This document shows positions 30,903 through 43,682 of a DNA stretch of 64,000 nt, piece by piece. The stretch is from Erinaceus europaeus (taxonomy: Eukaryota > Chordata > Mammalia > Eulipotyphla > Erinaceidae). The DNA lies in assembly GCF_950295315.1 (NCBI RefSeq), contig NC_080171.1:118273247-118337246 (forward strand). The letters are read 5' to 3'. The notes below the pieces were generated by a model, which was not told where the DNA came from, ran no database searches, and saw only the letters and a list, made by a program, of their open reading frames with translations. Position 1 is the first letter of the stretch. Each line of letters starts with the position of its first letter. Both the position numbers and the translations under genes were made by a program.

Positions 30903-32509
30903 TCACTGTGTGGTAGAAGATTCCGTGTTCCAGGAGTGAAATGATCTTGCTGGTTTTAACTGGGACTCTTTTTTTGTTTTAGTTCAAGTTTTGAATCTGG
31001 GGAGAGACACTACCTGGACCCCACTCCCCCCACCCACCCTCCCCAATCTTCCCTCAGGCAAGCGGGAAGACTTGAGTCAACCGGGCCAGAAGGTTACAAA
31101 TGGTGATTTGTGTAGGTGAGCTAAAGGAAATGTGTTTCTTCACTTAGAGATTTGGACAACTCCAGAGGCTAAGAAATATTACAGAGCTCCTCTGAACCCA
31201 GAGCACAGACTTCTCCTCTCCCACCACCTGGCTCTGTCTTAACAGCTAATTTCAAACTCCGGTTTGCGACCCATAAACTTTAGCCAAGTGGACATGAAAT
31301 TAACTTTCCCAAACATCTGACACAGATAAAAATAAGCCAGTAAACATTAATGCCCCAATAAAGAAAGAGAAAAAAGAAGGACAAGAAAATGTACCAGCCG
31401 ACCTGCCCACTGAGTTCCCTGTGCTGTGTGGCTGTCCCAGGAAAGAATCCACGAATTTTAGCATGAGCTCCCAGAGCCCCAGCACATGCCAAGTCTGCAC
31501 TTTTGCCACAAGACAGGATCCTTTTCTGTTTGGTGGATCTAAAAGGCAGACTGTATGTATCTATGGTAGCCAGGAACACAGGGTCAGCCAGGACACAGAC
31601 AGCGACAGCATCCTGCCATTCTGCTGACCAAAGGAAAAAAAAAAAAACCAGAGTTTTCTATTCCATTTAATCTTGTGCTAGATCCAAGCCAGCTAGCTGC
31701 TTACGTTCCTTCAAAAAAAAAAAAAAAAAAAAAAGACAGTAGCAGCAGGCTGACTGGCTTGGCTATGATAACGAAGTGGTTCTTTCTCCACAAAAAAATC
31801 AAAACACAAACCCCCAGTATACAACTGTTCTCACCCACACACATCCAAAATATCATCTAAGCGGATAACATGCCACGATTTCAAAGCACCCTGGGACTCC
31901 CCTCTATTTCATCTGGAGCTGACCTGGGGAGACACAATGATCCGGTATGAAGAGAAAAAAAAGCAACAGAGCTCATAACCTAAGAGCTATGGACTTCCTG
32001 GACTCATTCACTCGGTCCCTGCCAGGGACCCAGGGCAAGAGGACAGGCATCAGGTCTCAGTGTTTCTCACCATGCAGCACCCCAAAAAAACAAGTAGGAC
32101 ATTACTCCCCAAAAGGAGAGAATAAAAAATAAAAGACTTCTTTTTGCATGCACTACAAGCTACAAAAATTACAAGCCCCCCCTCTTATTTATTTATTTAT
32201 TTATTTTGGTGTAATAGATTGAAATCTGGTAGCCATTCTTGCAAACACTTTTGTGAATTTTAAGCATAGCTGTTTTATTCTTCGTAATCATTTACTATTT
32301 CTTTTCATAAGAATGTCAATAAAATGGAAACCGTGAGAGGTCACGGCCTGGAATAAACATCCTAGTGAACACTCAAACAAAATGAAAACAGGAAACAACA
32401 GAAGAGAGAAAAATGTATGAAAACTGCAAATAATGGTAAAGTTCAGATCTCCCAGAGGCTATTTAGAAAAGCATTGTGGTGCTCAGAGACTAGGTGAGTG
32501 AATCTGCAT
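30903..32509. other. RAB31 intron 1, mostly unique
   Basis: A 30-bp L1 tail scrap (TAAACATTAATGCCCCAATA near 31340), two poly(A) runs (31635, 31711-31734) and a (TTTA)n run near 32187. No gene. Confidence 0.45.
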
Positions 32510-32838
32510 TTTTTTTCTTTTTTTAATGTCTTTATTGGGGGATTAATGGTTTACAGTTGACAGAAAAATACAATAGTTTCTACATGCATAACATTTTCCA
32601 GTTTTCCACATAACAGTACAACCCCCACTAGGTCCTCCTCTGCCATGAGGTTCCAGGACCTAACCCCACCCCCACCCACCCCCGAGTCTTTTACTTTGGT
32701 GCAGTACACCAACTCCAATCCAAGTTCTGCTTAGTGTTTTCCCTTCTGATCTTGTTTTTCAACTTCTGACTTATTTCACTTAACATGATTCCTTCAGGCT
32801 CCATCCAAGATGGGGTGAAGGAGGTGAAATCACCATTT
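32510..32838 (-). mobile_element. L1 LINE 3' end, reverse, part 1
   Basis: ATGTCTTTATTGGGGGATTA through CTCCATCCAAGATGGGGTGA. Continues at 33079. Confidence 0.9.
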
Positions 32839-33078
32839 TTTAAAATATTTATCTATTCCCTTTTGTTGCCCTTGTTGTTTTATTGTTGTAGTTATTGTCG
32901 TTGTTGTTGGATAGGACAGAGAGAAATGGAGAGAGGAGGGGAAGACAGAGAGGGGGAGAGAAAGACAGACACCTGCAGACCTGCTTCACCGCCTGTGAAG
33001 TGACTCCCCTGCAGGTGGGGGCAGGGGCTCAAAGTGCCACCTGTGCTTAACCCACTGCACTACCGGCGGACTCCCTGA
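32839..33078 (-). mobile_element. tRNA SINE type A nested in L1, reverse
   Basis: Lacks about 30 bp of the head. ACCATTTTT repeated at both edges is the target duplication. Confidence 0.88.
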
Positions 33079-33145
33079 ATTTACCATTTTTAATAGCTGA
33101 GTAGTATTCCACTCATCTATTGTTGGACACCTGGGTTGCATCTGT
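33079..33145 (-). mobile_element. L1 LINE 3' end, reverse, part 2
   Basis: AATAGCTGAGTAGTATTCCA to GGACACCTGGGTTGCATC. Confidence 0.8.
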
Positions 33146-33486
33146 GTGGGGCCAGAGGCAGGTAGGCGTGTGGGGGGTGGAGGAACAGGCAAAGTGAATT
33201 ACGGGGTCAAAAGCATAGTTTATCATTTATACACTAAGTTTGGGGTACGATACGTATTGTGGAGCCTATCGTAGAATATTTAAAATTAGCTAAGGGGAGA
33301 TGGTAACAGTTCTCATCACAAGTTAAAAAGACAACAGTAAACAGTTGAGGCAATGGCTCCCAGCTAAGTCCGTCCACTACGGAAATCATTATGCAATAAA
33401 AAACATTTATCAAATGACCAAGTGAGCACCAGCTGCCCCCGACCCACACTTTCTGGTGTCAGAACTTACTACAAAAAGTGCAATAG
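33146..33486. other. RAB31 intron 1, unique
   Basis: Nothing recognised. Confidence 0.4.
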
Positions 33487-33770
33487 AGAGTGGGGCGGTA
33501 GCGCAGCGGGTTAAGTGCAGGTGGCGCAAAGCTCAGGGACCGGCTTATGGACCCCGGCTCGAGCCCCCAGCTCCCCACCTGCAGGGGAGTCACTTCATAG
33601 GTGGTGAAACAGGTCTGCAGGTGTCTGTTTTTCTCTCCCCCTCTGTGTCTTCCCCTCCTCTCTCCATTTCTCTCTGTCCTATCTAACAATGACGACATCA
33701 ATAACAGTAATAACTACAACAATAAAACAACAAAGGCAACAAAAGGGAATAAATAAATATTTTTTAAAAG
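33487..33770 (+). mobile_element. tRNA SINE type A
   Basis: Complete. AAAAGTGCAATA flanks it on both sides. Confidence 0.92.
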
Positions 33771-33790
33771 TGCAATAAAAAAGTATCACC

Positions 33791-34129
33791 AGGGGTCAGG
33801 CAGTAGCACTGCAGGTGAAGCACACATGGCACAAAGCGCAAGGACTGGCGTTAAGGATCCTGGTTCGAGCCCCCCGCTCCCCACTTGCGGGGCGGGGGGT
33901 CCGCTTCACAGGCAGTGAAGCAGGTCTCCAGGTGTCTATCTTTTTCTCCCTCTCTGTCTTCCCCTTCTCTCTCCATTTCTCTCTGTCCTATCCAACGACA
34001 GCAATGACAACAAAAATAATAACAGTAAACAAGGGCAACAAGAGGGAAAAAAATGGCCTGGGAGCAGTGGATTCGTAGTGTAGGCACCGAACCCCAGCAA
34101 TAACCCTGGAGACAAAAAAAAAAAAAAAA
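33791..34129 (+). mobile_element. tRNA SINE type A-long
   Basis: A GGGGCGGGGGGTCC expansion follows the tRNA head. The module starts ATGGCCTGGGAGCAGTGG, so the 5' stem is damaged. Confidence 0.88.
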
Positions 34130-34319
34130 GTCACCTATCACGCTCTATTTTTGGCAGCAGACACATTGTGAGACATCATTCAAGCATAGACATTCTTCTG
34201 CATATTGCAGTAAAGCCTTCACAGGGAAAGTTACTACACAGAGCTACGAAGCCAATGTCCCCAAATTCAAGGGAAACAAACTATTTCAAGCAAAACTGTT
34301 TCCATCAAAAATTGGTCTA

Positions 34320-34505
34320 AGGAGCCCCCAGAAATAGCTCAGTGAATAGAGGGTCCGCCCTGCCATGAAGGAGGTCCTGAGTTCAAATCCCACACTGGAG
34401 GATTCTGAATGACAATGAGGGAACTCTATGGACAAAGGAATGTTGCTGTGGTGTCCCTCCCCCCCTTCCCTTCCCTCTTCTCTAAATAAAAAATAAAAAC
34501 AAAAC
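34320..34505 (+). mobile_element. tRNA-derived SINE, Ala-like
   Basis: CCAGAAATAGCTCAGTGAAT head, GAGTTCAAATCCCACACTGG T-loop, tail AATAAAAAATAAAAACAAAA. Confidence 0.65.
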
Positions 34506-34831
34506 AAAAGTCTTGGAGGCTATGCAGGGGTGTGTAGCCCTTGTGCAAGGGCCCAAATTCATTCCCTGCCACTGCGTTTTTTTCCAAGTAAACCTAGGGA
34601 CTTAATGATTAAAGCACTGATTCCGGCCTTCGTTTTACTCATGTAGAGCAAGAAAAGAAGTGTTTGTCTCCAACAGTAGGAAGGAAGGAGGGAGGGTGAA
34701 AGGGAGAAAGGGAGAGAAGGAGGGAGGGCTAGTCCTACATTTTGCTCCACTGGAAAATGTCTCCCATTCGGTCAGGGCTGTCAGAACAGCTGACGTCAAG
34801 AAGGTAATGGTTTGTCTGCTATAAAGAATTC
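34506..34831. other. RAB31 intron 1, unique with purine tract
   Basis: A GGAAGGAGGGAGG tract at about 34677-34728. Confidence 0.45.
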
Positions 34832-35056
34832 GATGGCGCGGTGGTGATGCACCTGGTTGAAGGCTCATATTACAATGTGCAAGGACCTGGGTTTGAGCTC
34901 CCCCCCATCACCACCTGCAGGGGGAAAGCTTTGCGAGTGGTGAAGCAGGGCTGCAGGTGTCTCTCTGTCTCTCCCTCTCTGTCACCCCCTTCCCTCTCGA
35001 TTTCTGGCTGTCTCTATCCAATAAATAAAAAGTATAATAATAATAAGAAGAAGAAT
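34832..35056 (+). mobile_element. tRNA SINE type B
   Basis: Complete. Tail AATAATAATAAGAAGAAG. Confidence 0.88.
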
Positions 35057-35171
35057 CTTATAGCAAAACATGAAGACCTGCACAAAGTTCACATTCCAGG
35101 CCTTTCACTGTCATGTTTACATGTTTACAAGTGCAGAGAAGAAACAGGAGAGAAGCCTGATCACATCTTCA

Positions 35172-35375
35172 TCTATCTTTTTAATTTTTTTGTTGTTGTT
35201 GCTTTATTTCATTTGATAAAACAGAGAGCAACTGAGAGGGAGAGAGACAGACACTTGCAGCCCTACCTCATTGCTTATGAAGCTTTCCCTGTGCAGGTGG
35301 GGAGCAGGGGCTTGAACCCAGGTCCTTGTGCACTGTACTGTGTGCGCTCAACCAGGTGCGGCCATTACCCAGCCC
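35172..35375 (-). mobile_element. tRNA SINE type B variant, reverse
   Basis: Tail contains TTTCATTTGATAAAACAGAG in place of the usual ATTGGATAGAGACAG. Confidence 0.8.
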
Positions 35376-35502
35376 TCTCATCTTCATCTCTATATGGGTT
35401 CTGTTTGGGCAACAGACTCATCCCAAATACAGACAGAGATGACTATCACTGAGATACCTTTGTCAATTAGAAACCAACCTCTTTAGTTAACAGGAGATGT
35501 TA

Positions 35503-35797
35503 GAGAAATGGAGATACAGTTCACTGGGTAGGGTGCATGCCTTTCACACACAGGGCCGAGGTCTGAACACTGACAACACTAGTGCTGAGTTACCTCAACC
35601 CCACAATCCCTACCTGTAGGGGGTCGCTTTACAAGCAGTGAAGCAGGTCTGCAGATGTCTATCTTTCTCTCCCTCCTCTCTGTCCTATCCTAAAGAAAAA
35701 AAAAAAAGGAAAAAAAGATAGCCTCCAGGAGCAGTAGATTTGTAGTGCTGTCACCAAGCCCCAGCAATAACCCTGGAGGCAAAAAAAAAAAAAAAAG
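35503..35797 (+). mobile_element. chimeric SINE with A-long 3' module
   Basis: Head GAAATGGAGATACAGTTCAC is unlike type A. The middle (GGGGTCGCTTTACAAGCAGT) and hairpin module are type A-long. Confidence 0.75.
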
Positions 35798-36216
35798 TGA
35801 GAAGTGAAACTGCTTATGAACTCTGCAAAGGAATGAACCAGCTGTCTTTTTTTCTTTATTAAGGAAAATTTACGTTTATGTTTTTTTTTTTCTTTCACTT
35901 CCTTTGCACACAGCTCATATACGTAATAAAAACTAAAGGCAGAGACTCAGAGAAATCTGATGTTAGCTTCCTGGGACCAGATTCCTTAGCCTAGCGCTGA
36001 ATATCTCCTTTATGAACCAAGTCCTCTTTCACTAGACCCTGATTTCACTGACTCTTTCAATTGACACTCAGTAAGCATTTCAGAGCTTGTTCAGAATGCT
36101 TTAAGTGGGCATTTACCCCATCTACATATATGAACAAGACATATCTTTTATTAGAAGAAAATAAACTATAAAGCAAACAGTGAGACTATCCTTAGCATGT
36201 AAACTGACAAAATAAA

Positions 36217-36269
<53 letters not shown>

Positions 36270-37291
36270 TCCCTCCCTCCCTTCCTCTCACTCTCCCCGC
36301 TGCTTCAACAGGACTTGGCTGTTCCTCTGGTGAATTAGCATTTCTTTACTCTTCCTGCCCAAACAAACAAGAGAATTGTTCCTGACAGGAACTTCCCAGA
36401 AGGCCAATCCAACTTTTCAATGGGAAGCTTCAACAGATAGTTTGCACCCAAGGATTCTTTGAACCTCTCTCTGTTGAACCACCAATCCTGAGCCATGATG
36501 CCGTGATCCGACCCAATCTTAGCCAAGTTTTCGGCTTTGAAAAACTGCCTTTAAATCAAACTGGCCATTCTCAATTGTCAGACCTCGTCTCCCCACTCCG
36601 AAATGCTGCCAACGCTTTAACTTTGCCAGGTGGCCAACAATGAACTCTACTCGGCTTATCAACAGATTTTGGGGGAAGGTCTGGGGACAACACTAGATGA
36701 TGAAGGTTGGCAGCCACCCAGAGTCCCCACAATACCACAGGCCTAGAAGCCATTTTGAAAGACCACTGACACGCTTTCCCTGCCTGTCTCCACCACACAT
36801 ACACATACACCCCACAGCCTCGGGAGACCTGTGGCCATTAAATGAGGGATTATTCTGTTTATAAAAGACAAAGAAGTCATGTGGAAAAACAGACAAACAG
36901 GCAGTGGCACTGTTATAGCCAGTAAGGAGGTGGAGACCAAAATGAGCAGAAAGAGAAGTGCATTACACCAGTGGGCCAGAGCCTGGAATACTCCAGAGAA
37001 AGCACTCCAAACCTCGGGCTAAACTGCAAGCAAGCAAGTCAGGAAGTAGAGAAGCAAAATTCAAAGCATTTAGCTCTTGCAGTCACAACTACAGAAGTTT
37101 TATAAGCCACCACCATCAATAACAATGACACTGTCAATTAGTAGGTGCATTGTTCAGGGGGTGGAATATTTCACTCCACAGATGACGCAGTCTGACCTAA
37201 CTTGTTTTTATACATTCCAAGCCTCTTTGTTTTCTACTTCTTACCTGCTTTTCTAACCTACTTTCTCATCTATTTTTAGTTACATCTCTAC
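35798..37291. other. RAB31 intron 1, unique
   Basis: The longest SINE-free unique stretch in the middle of the intron. Contains (CT)n at 36221-36283. No splice-bounded coding sequence recognised. Confidence 0.5.
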
Positions 37292-37480
37292 TGCAGCACA
37301 CCTGGTCACGCGCACACACTACAGTGCACAAGGACCCGGGGTTCAAGCCCCTGGCCCCTTACCTGCGGGGGGGAAAAGCTTCACAAGTGGTGAAGCAGAG
37401 CTGCAGGCGTCTCTCTATGTCTCTCCTTCTCTATCTCCCCCTTCCCTCTCAATTTCTCTCTATGTCCAATAATAAATAAT
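37292..37480 (+). mobile_element. tRNA SINE type B
   Basis: Head shortened (GCACACCTGGTCACGCGCAC). Tail merges into (GA)n at 37485-37530. Confidence 0.8.
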
Positions 37481-37486
37481 GTGGAA

Positions 37487-37523
<37 letters not shown>

Positions 37524-37821
37524 AAGACAAGCATTTCCAAATACAAACTCCCTAGCCCCAAATGGTAACCCCGGGGTATGTGAGGACAGCAACCATTCCC
37601 AAAAGAGCTCCCAGAGGTCTCTGTCACTTCCCAACCTGGAGCAGCAGGAAGTGCTGCCAGTGTGCAATGAGGCAGGCAAGCACTCTGAGGGGCTCTGGCA
37701 ACCTGGTTTTGGTGACATGAACATCCAGAGGCCGTTACTGAATCAACCAGGATGGTCTCTCGGTGGTTTTGGCACAGAGGGGGTAAGGGGGGAGGAAGAA
37801 CTCCTGTAAAGAAATAATTAC

Positions 37822-38110
37822 TGGGAGTCGGGCAGTAACGCAGCGGGTTAAGCACACGTGGTACAAAGCGCAGGGACCGGCTAAGGATCCCGGTTCGAGC
37901 CCCCGGCTCCCCACCTGCAGGGGAGTCACTTCACAGGCGGTAAAGCAGGTCTGCAGGTGTCTGTCTTTCTCTCCCCCTCTCTGTCTTCCCCTCCCTCTCT
38001 CCATTTCTCTCTGTCCTAACCAACAACGACAACATCAATAACAACAACAACAACAATAAAACAAGAAGGGCAACTAAAGGAAATAAATAAATAAATAATT
38101 TTAAAATTAA
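37822..38110 (+). mobile_element. tRNA SINE type A
   Basis: Complete. AAATAATTAC / AAAGAATTAC flanks resemble a target duplication. Confidence 0.92.
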
Positions 38111-38131
38111 AAAGAAAGAAAGAATTACGAG

Positions 38132-38300
38132 TGATCCAGAAGGTGACACCATGGACACAGTGGATGGGGTATTGGACTCTCAAGCATGAGGTCCTGAGTT
38201 CAGTCCCCAGCGGCACATGTACCAGAGTGATGTCTGGTCCTTTCTCGCTCCCACTTTTTCCTTAATAGATAAATAAAATCTGAGAAAGAGAGAGAGAGAA
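38132..38300 (+). mobile_element. tRNA-derived SINE, unassigned
   Basis: GACACCATGGACACAGTGGA head, GAGTTCAGTCCCCAGCGGCA T-loop, AATAGATAAATAAAATCTGA tail. Confidence 0.6.
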
Positions 38301-38752
38301 CTATTATATCAAAAGATGTAGGAGGGGCCTTAGAGAGAAGTAGAAAGGACCAGGAGAATAGAGGTCCATCAGGAAAAAGTGAAGTCATTTAAATGGACCA
38401 ATAAAAAGTTCACTCCATGTGGAACAAAGACTAAAGATAAATAGGAAAAGAAAACACAGCCAACCCACGGAGGGTCACATTCTCAAATGACCTCTGTCGT
38501 GTCTTCACACTAGCTGTCTGCTTTCCACTGAATAAAACCTGTCTGTGCATGATCTTTCCCTCTTCCTTTGACTAAAGATCGCTTTGTCAAATCTACAGAG
38601 TGTCCCCTGATTTGAGTTTAGAGACTGGCCCTCAGACCTCTTCCTAAGCCAGAGCTAGGGTCCCACAAAAGTATGGATTAAATACAGTGCGCACAGCTGT
38701 GGCAGGAAACCCAGGTCTGGGGACCGTGACCTCCAGTCCTTCTAACAGAACC
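38301..38752. other. RAB31 intron 1, unique
   Basis: ACTGAATAAAACCTGTCTGT near 38530 is LTR-end-like, but no boundaries are visible. Confidence 0.35.
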
Positions 38753-39034
38753 TTTTTTTTATTATTATTATTATGTCCTTTTTGTTGCCCTTGTTGTTTT
38801 TATGGTTGTTGTAGTTATTATTGCTGTTGATGTTGTTGTTGGATAGGACAAAGAGAAATGGAGAGATGAGGGGAAGACAGAGAGGGGAGAGAAAGACACC
38901 TGCAGACCTGCTTCACTACCTGTGAAGCAACACCCCTGCAGGTGGGGAGCCGAGGGCTTGAACCAGGATCCTTAAGCCTGTCCTTGGGCTTTGCATCACG
39001 TGCAGTTAACCCACTGCGCTACCACCTGACTCCC
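38753..39034 (-). mobile_element. tRNA SINE type A, reverse
   Basis: Complete. TCTAACAGAA repeats at both sides. Confidence 0.92.
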
Positions 39035-39546
39035 TCTAACAGAATCTTCAAAGCCAGTGAAGAGCCCCAGAGAACTAACTGCTTTGGGTGCATGAGTGTG
39101 GGCTGGGCTGCGGGCCACTCACCTGAGGAACTAGCTGAGAAAGAAAGCAGTTTCTCTCTGGCCTGGGGTCAGAGGAGCGTGAATCACTGCTGGGCCAGCC
39201 TCTCAAGGCAGGAAGAGGAAGGTGGGCTGGACAGACCACGTTGTCAGCATGTTCCAGGTCCCAGGACATCCCCAGCATGGTCTAGAAGCTGTCCAGCTGG
39301 ACCAAGGACCACTCCCAGCAGCCTCATCAATTCGGACTCCACCACCTGCTTCAGTTCTGGCACTGATGCATCTTAGTGCTGGCGCTTAGTGCTGGCGCCT
39401 GATTCTGGAGTCTCCCTCCTCCGTGAGGACCTTACGTCACTGCCCAGGGGTGCTCCTGACCATCTCCCCCACATGACAACACACAACAGTCTGCTGCAAG
39501 GCGGCACACCTGACTGAAAGTTTCACCTGTTTGCTGAGGCCCCACA
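39035..39546. other. RAB31 intron 1, unique
   Basis: A CGCTTAGTGCTGG direct repeat near 39377. Otherwise nothing. Confidence 0.4.
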
Positions 39547-39883
39547 TTTTTTTTTTTGCCTCCAGGGTTATTACTGGGGCCCAGTGCCTGCAGTACAAAT
39601 CCACTGCTCCTGGTGGCAATTTTTTTCCCACTTTATTGCCCTTGCTATTATTGTTGTTGCTATTGTTATTGTTGTTGTTATCGCTATTGTTGTTGCTGAA
39701 TAGGACAGAGAGAAATCAAGAGAGATGGGGAAGACAGAGAGGGAGAGAGAGACAAAAAGACACCTGCAGACCTGCTTCACTGCTTGCGAAGTGACCCCCC
39801 TGCAGGTGGGGGGCCGGGGTTCAAACTGGGTCCTTATGCTTTGCACCATGTGCGCTTAACCCACTGCGCTACCACCCGGCCCT
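39547..39883 (-). mobile_element. tRNA SINE type A-long, reverse
   Basis: Complete. AGGCCCCACATTT occurs before and after as target duplication. Confidence 0.92.
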
Positions 39884-40888
39884 CAGGCCCCACATTTACC
39901 AAGACCAGGTCAGGGTTTAAGACCCAAGGACCCAGGGTGACAGGCCAGAAGGACCCAGAACTGCAATGAGTGCTGTCTCACACACAACTTAAAATCTCCT
40001 CCACGTCCACAAGCTGTTCCTACAGACTCTTTGAGGCAGGCCGCCTGTCACTTCCCAAGGAAACCAGTTTTCTGGCTTCCCTCCGTTACTCTAACATCAG
40101 TGTGAAGTTACACAGTGACAAGGCACATTGCCTCACATTATTAGGCCATCATTGGAATTTTAGAATTTGCATTTGGAGAAGTACCATTACCTTTCCTGTA
40201 TAGTGGTGAAATTCTGGTACAAAATGTGAAGTCAGTCAAGTTTCTGAGCAAGCGGGCTCACTCCCCTAGAGACATTAGGGAAGTAGGTGATTTCTACGGT
40301 TCTGCTTAGAGAGTTAGAACAGAACACTGTTTCACTGGGAAGTTATCATATGACAGGCACGATCCACATCTCCTACTATTTGCAGTAATTAACTATTGCA
40401 GCAACTCTGTGAGAGAGTTTGTCGTCAGCATTTCTCAAATAAGGGATTCAAATCCCGGAGAGGCTCAGTGATTCCACTCATGGGTTTCAGTCAAATGCCC
40501 TAAAGGGCCATCCTGCTCTGTCTACCGCCACCCTGTCCTAACTCTCTCCAAGAGATCAACGTACATAGGAATCATTCAAAGTTCCATGGCCTGGCAATGA
40601 CCTTGCTGGAAAACCAAAGAGTTCTAAATGGGCATTGGGTCGCCTTGCTGGTAGAAATGGCCATGGGATTAGGCTCTGGCAATAAAGACAGAAGGTAGCA
40701 TATTGACTCTGCAAACCACCAAACCAATCCACCAGCTACCAGGATTGATAACAAAGAAAGTAATCATTTTTATCTTGTTTCCGTCATGAAAGTGTACGCT
40801 CTCTTGAGTTAGCCTATATCCTAATCAATACATCAAAGAAACTTTACAATCAGTGTGTCCTTCCAACTATGCTAAGAATTACAATTAC
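39884..40888. other. RAB31 intron 1, unique
   Basis: 1 kb without recognisable repeats. No coding or RNA signature. Confidence 0.45.
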
Positions 40889-41237
40889 AGGGGCCAGACG
40901 GTAGCCCAGCAGGTTGAGCGCACATAGCTTAAAGCACAAGGAAAAGATCAAGGATCCTGGTTCGAGCCCCCAGCTCTCCACCTGTGGGGGAGTGGGGGTG
41001 TCTCTTCACAGTCTGCAGGTGTCTGTCTTTCTCTCCCCCTCTCTGTCTTCCCCTCCTCTCTCCATTTCTCTCTGTCCTATCCAAGAGCAACGACATAAAT
41101 AACAACAATAATAATAACCACAACAACGATAAAACAACAAGGGCAACAAAAGGGGAAAAATAGCCTCTGGGAGCAGTGAATTTGTAGTGCAGGCACCGAG
41201 CCCCAGCAATAACCCTAGAGGCAAAAAAAAAAAAAAA
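40889..41237 (+). mobile_element. tRNA SINE type A-long
   Basis: Partial loss in the GGTGAAGCAG box. Module present and A15 tail. Confidence 0.9.
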
Positions 41238-41273
41238 ATCTATTGATGGTGGCATACTGAATAAAGCAATAGA

Positions 41274-41475
41274 CTTGGAATCAGGTGGTGGCACACCTGA
41301 TTGCAAGGTCCTGGGTGCACACAATGTGCAAGGTCCTGGGTTTAAGCTCCTGGTCCCCACCTGCAGAGGGAAAGTTTCATGAGTGGTGAAGTAGACTTAC
41401 AGGTATCTCTCTGTCTCTCTCCCTCTCTAGCTCCACCGCCCCTCTCAATTTCTATCTCTATCCAATAATAAATAA
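41274..41475 (+). mobile_element. tRNA SINE type B
   Basis: The head contains a short internal duplication (CAAGGTCCTGGGTGCACACA before the normal CAAGGTCCTGGG). Confidence 0.8.
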
Positions 41476-41605
41476 TATCTTATCAAACAAATAGCCTGGC
41501 TAGGCCCCTGGCATTGGGAATTTGCCCTTTTTTTCTCCCATCACAATACAATTAATCCTAGAACAGCATAGTTTGAACTGCAGAGTGCAATTATACACTC
41601 CCCCC

Positions 41606-41738
41606 CATATGTATTTTATTTATTTAAAAAGAACCCTGCTCCATTCTGGCTGATGGTGGTCCTGGGGATAGAACCTGGGACCTCAGAGCTGGAGGAAGGA
41701 GAGTCCTTTGCAGAACCATTAAGCTGTCTCTGCAGCCC
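41606..41738 (-). mobile_element. tRNA SINE type C, reverse
   Basis: CTGATGGTGGTCCTGGGGAT to CATTAAGCTGTCTCTGC. Confidence 0.75.
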
Positions 41739-41739
41739 C

Positions 41740-42060
41740 ATTTATTTATTTATTATTTATTTATTTTCTTTTTTTTATTTTTTATTTTCTAAATTAATTT
41801 ATTTATTCCTTTTGTTGCCCTTGTTTTGTTGTTGTAGTTATTATTTATGTCATTGTTGTTGGATAAGACAGAGAGAAATGGAGAGAGGAAGGGAAGACAG
41901 AGAGGGGGAGAGAAAGACAGACACCTGCAGACCTGCTTCACCGCCTGTGAAGTGACTCCCCTGCAGGTGGGGAGCCGGGGGTTCGAACCGGGATCCTTCC
42001 GCTGGTCCTTGTGCTTAGCGCCACCTGCGCTTAACCCACTGCGCTACCGCCCGACTCCCC
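41740..42060 (-). mobile_element. tRNA SINE type A, reverse
   Basis: Complete with a long TTTATT-rich tail (41740-41805). Confidence 0.92.
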
Positions 42061-42637
42061 CTATTTATTTATTTTCTATCTGTAGGTTCAGTTGCTTGAA
42101 TCCACAGAAACAGAGCCAGACTATCTTTTTCCACATGCATAGCACCCTGGGTCACATTCAGCTCACCTCCGGATTCCACCAGCACTTGGTGCCCAGGGGC
42201 CAGGATCCCGGGGGTGCAACTTGCCTGCCCCAGAGTCCTGTCCACAGTCCCACACATGATGAAACAGAAGCCTCCAGTAGGCCAAGGGACAAGCTGACTG
42301 GTCAGAGCAGGTTACTCTATCCTTTCAAGCTACTACAGATTTATCCAAGGAGAAAAAAGCAAACCCACGGACCTCCATGTAGACATCAGCTGTTGCAGGA
42401 GTGTGGGCAAATGCTAGAAGCACACACCCACGGCTTGTGCTGTTTCACAACTACAAAGGTAAATGTAGCAATTAAATACAAAGTAAAGTAAAAAAAAATC
42501 AATCACAAACCCTTATAAGTTAGTCTAATATGACCGATGGCGTTGCTCGGCTGAAATGAAATTGCTCAAGGCTGTGGCTGGGTTATGAGGTTAGGATGCT
42601 CTGTCAGTAGGAGCCAGGGGGTAACTCAATCCCCTTG

Positions 42638-42689
<52 letters not shown>

Positions 42690-42921
42690 CTTAACTGCAA
42701 ATCTGGTCACTTCCACCTCCAAATCAACCCAAATGGGCCCCTACTCCTGGGTCTGGCTTGGCCTCCCACTGACACCCTCATTTTCTCCTGTGGTCTGCCC
42801 TCCATATGGCCACTAGGGCATCCTCAGAAAAGCTAGATCAGGTCTCAACACTGCTCTGCACAAAAATCTTCTCGGATATCCCCATAGGATCCCCAGGAAA
42901 TGCTGAAAGATATGGGAGATG
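42061..42921. other. RAB31 intron 1, unique with (CA)n
   Basis: (CA)n at 42641-42687 (47 bp). A 214-residue frame starting in the SINE runs through 42061-42491 with no domain. Confidence 0.5.
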
Positions 42922-43140
42922 CGGGGGACCAGGAGGTGGTGCACCTGGTTGAGCGCACGTGTTACAGTGCACAGGACCCAGGTTTGAGCCCCCACTCCCC
43001 ACCTGCAGTGGGGGAGCATCACAGGTGGTGAAGAAGGGCTGCAGGGGTCTCTGTCTCTTTCCCTCTCTACCTCCCTCTGCCCTCTCAATTTCTCTCTGTC
43101 TCTATCCAATAAGTAATAAATATATAAAAATAAAAGTTTT
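42922..43140 (+). mobile_element. tRNA SINE type B
   Basis: Complete. Tail AATAAGTAATAAATATATAA. Confidence 0.88.
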
Positions 43141-43437
43141 TAAAAAAATATGGGCAGTGTCAGTAAGACCTCCAGCTGTCTTCCCAGTGGCCACAGTACT
43201 GCTCCAGCAGGGTTCTGCTCACGTGTTCTCAATCCCAGTAGGAATGTCCCTCCCACACCAGTCTCTGGTCCCCTCTGCTGGGGAGTCCCACACAGCTCAT
43301 GCATACTGTGTCTGTTATTCAAAGGACCCGCCAGTAGCCCCAGAACCCATCCGCTTGCTTCATTTCCACAGTCTTATCACCATCTACCAAAGTAGACATT
43401 TAGATGTAGTTGATCACTCCTATAAGAACATTGGCTC

Positions 43438-43617
43438 CAGGAGTCAGGTGGTAGCGCAGCGGGTTAAGCGCACGTGGTACCAATCGCAGGGACCAGCGTA
43501 AGGATCCCGGTTCGAGCCCCCGGCTCCCCACCTGCAGGGGAGTCGCTTCACAGGCGGTGAAGCAGGTCTGCAGGTGTCTGTCTTTCTCTCCCCCTCTCTG
43601 TCTTCCCCTCCTCTCTC
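43438..43617 (+). mobile_element. tRNA SINE type A, 3'-truncated
   Basis: Normal up to TTCCCCTCCTCTCTC, then breaks off with no AAC/AAT tail. Loss of the 3' end is unusual here and implies a later deletion. Confidence 0.85.
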
Positions 43618-43682
43618 ATTGGAGAGAAAAGGTAGGGCAGATATTTTAGATGTGGAAGGATTCAAGTGTTATTTTCTCTGTA

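Noticed and set aside
41847..42491. 214-codon frame
   Set aside because: Its first third is the reverse complement of a type A SINE, and the remainder has no family signature.
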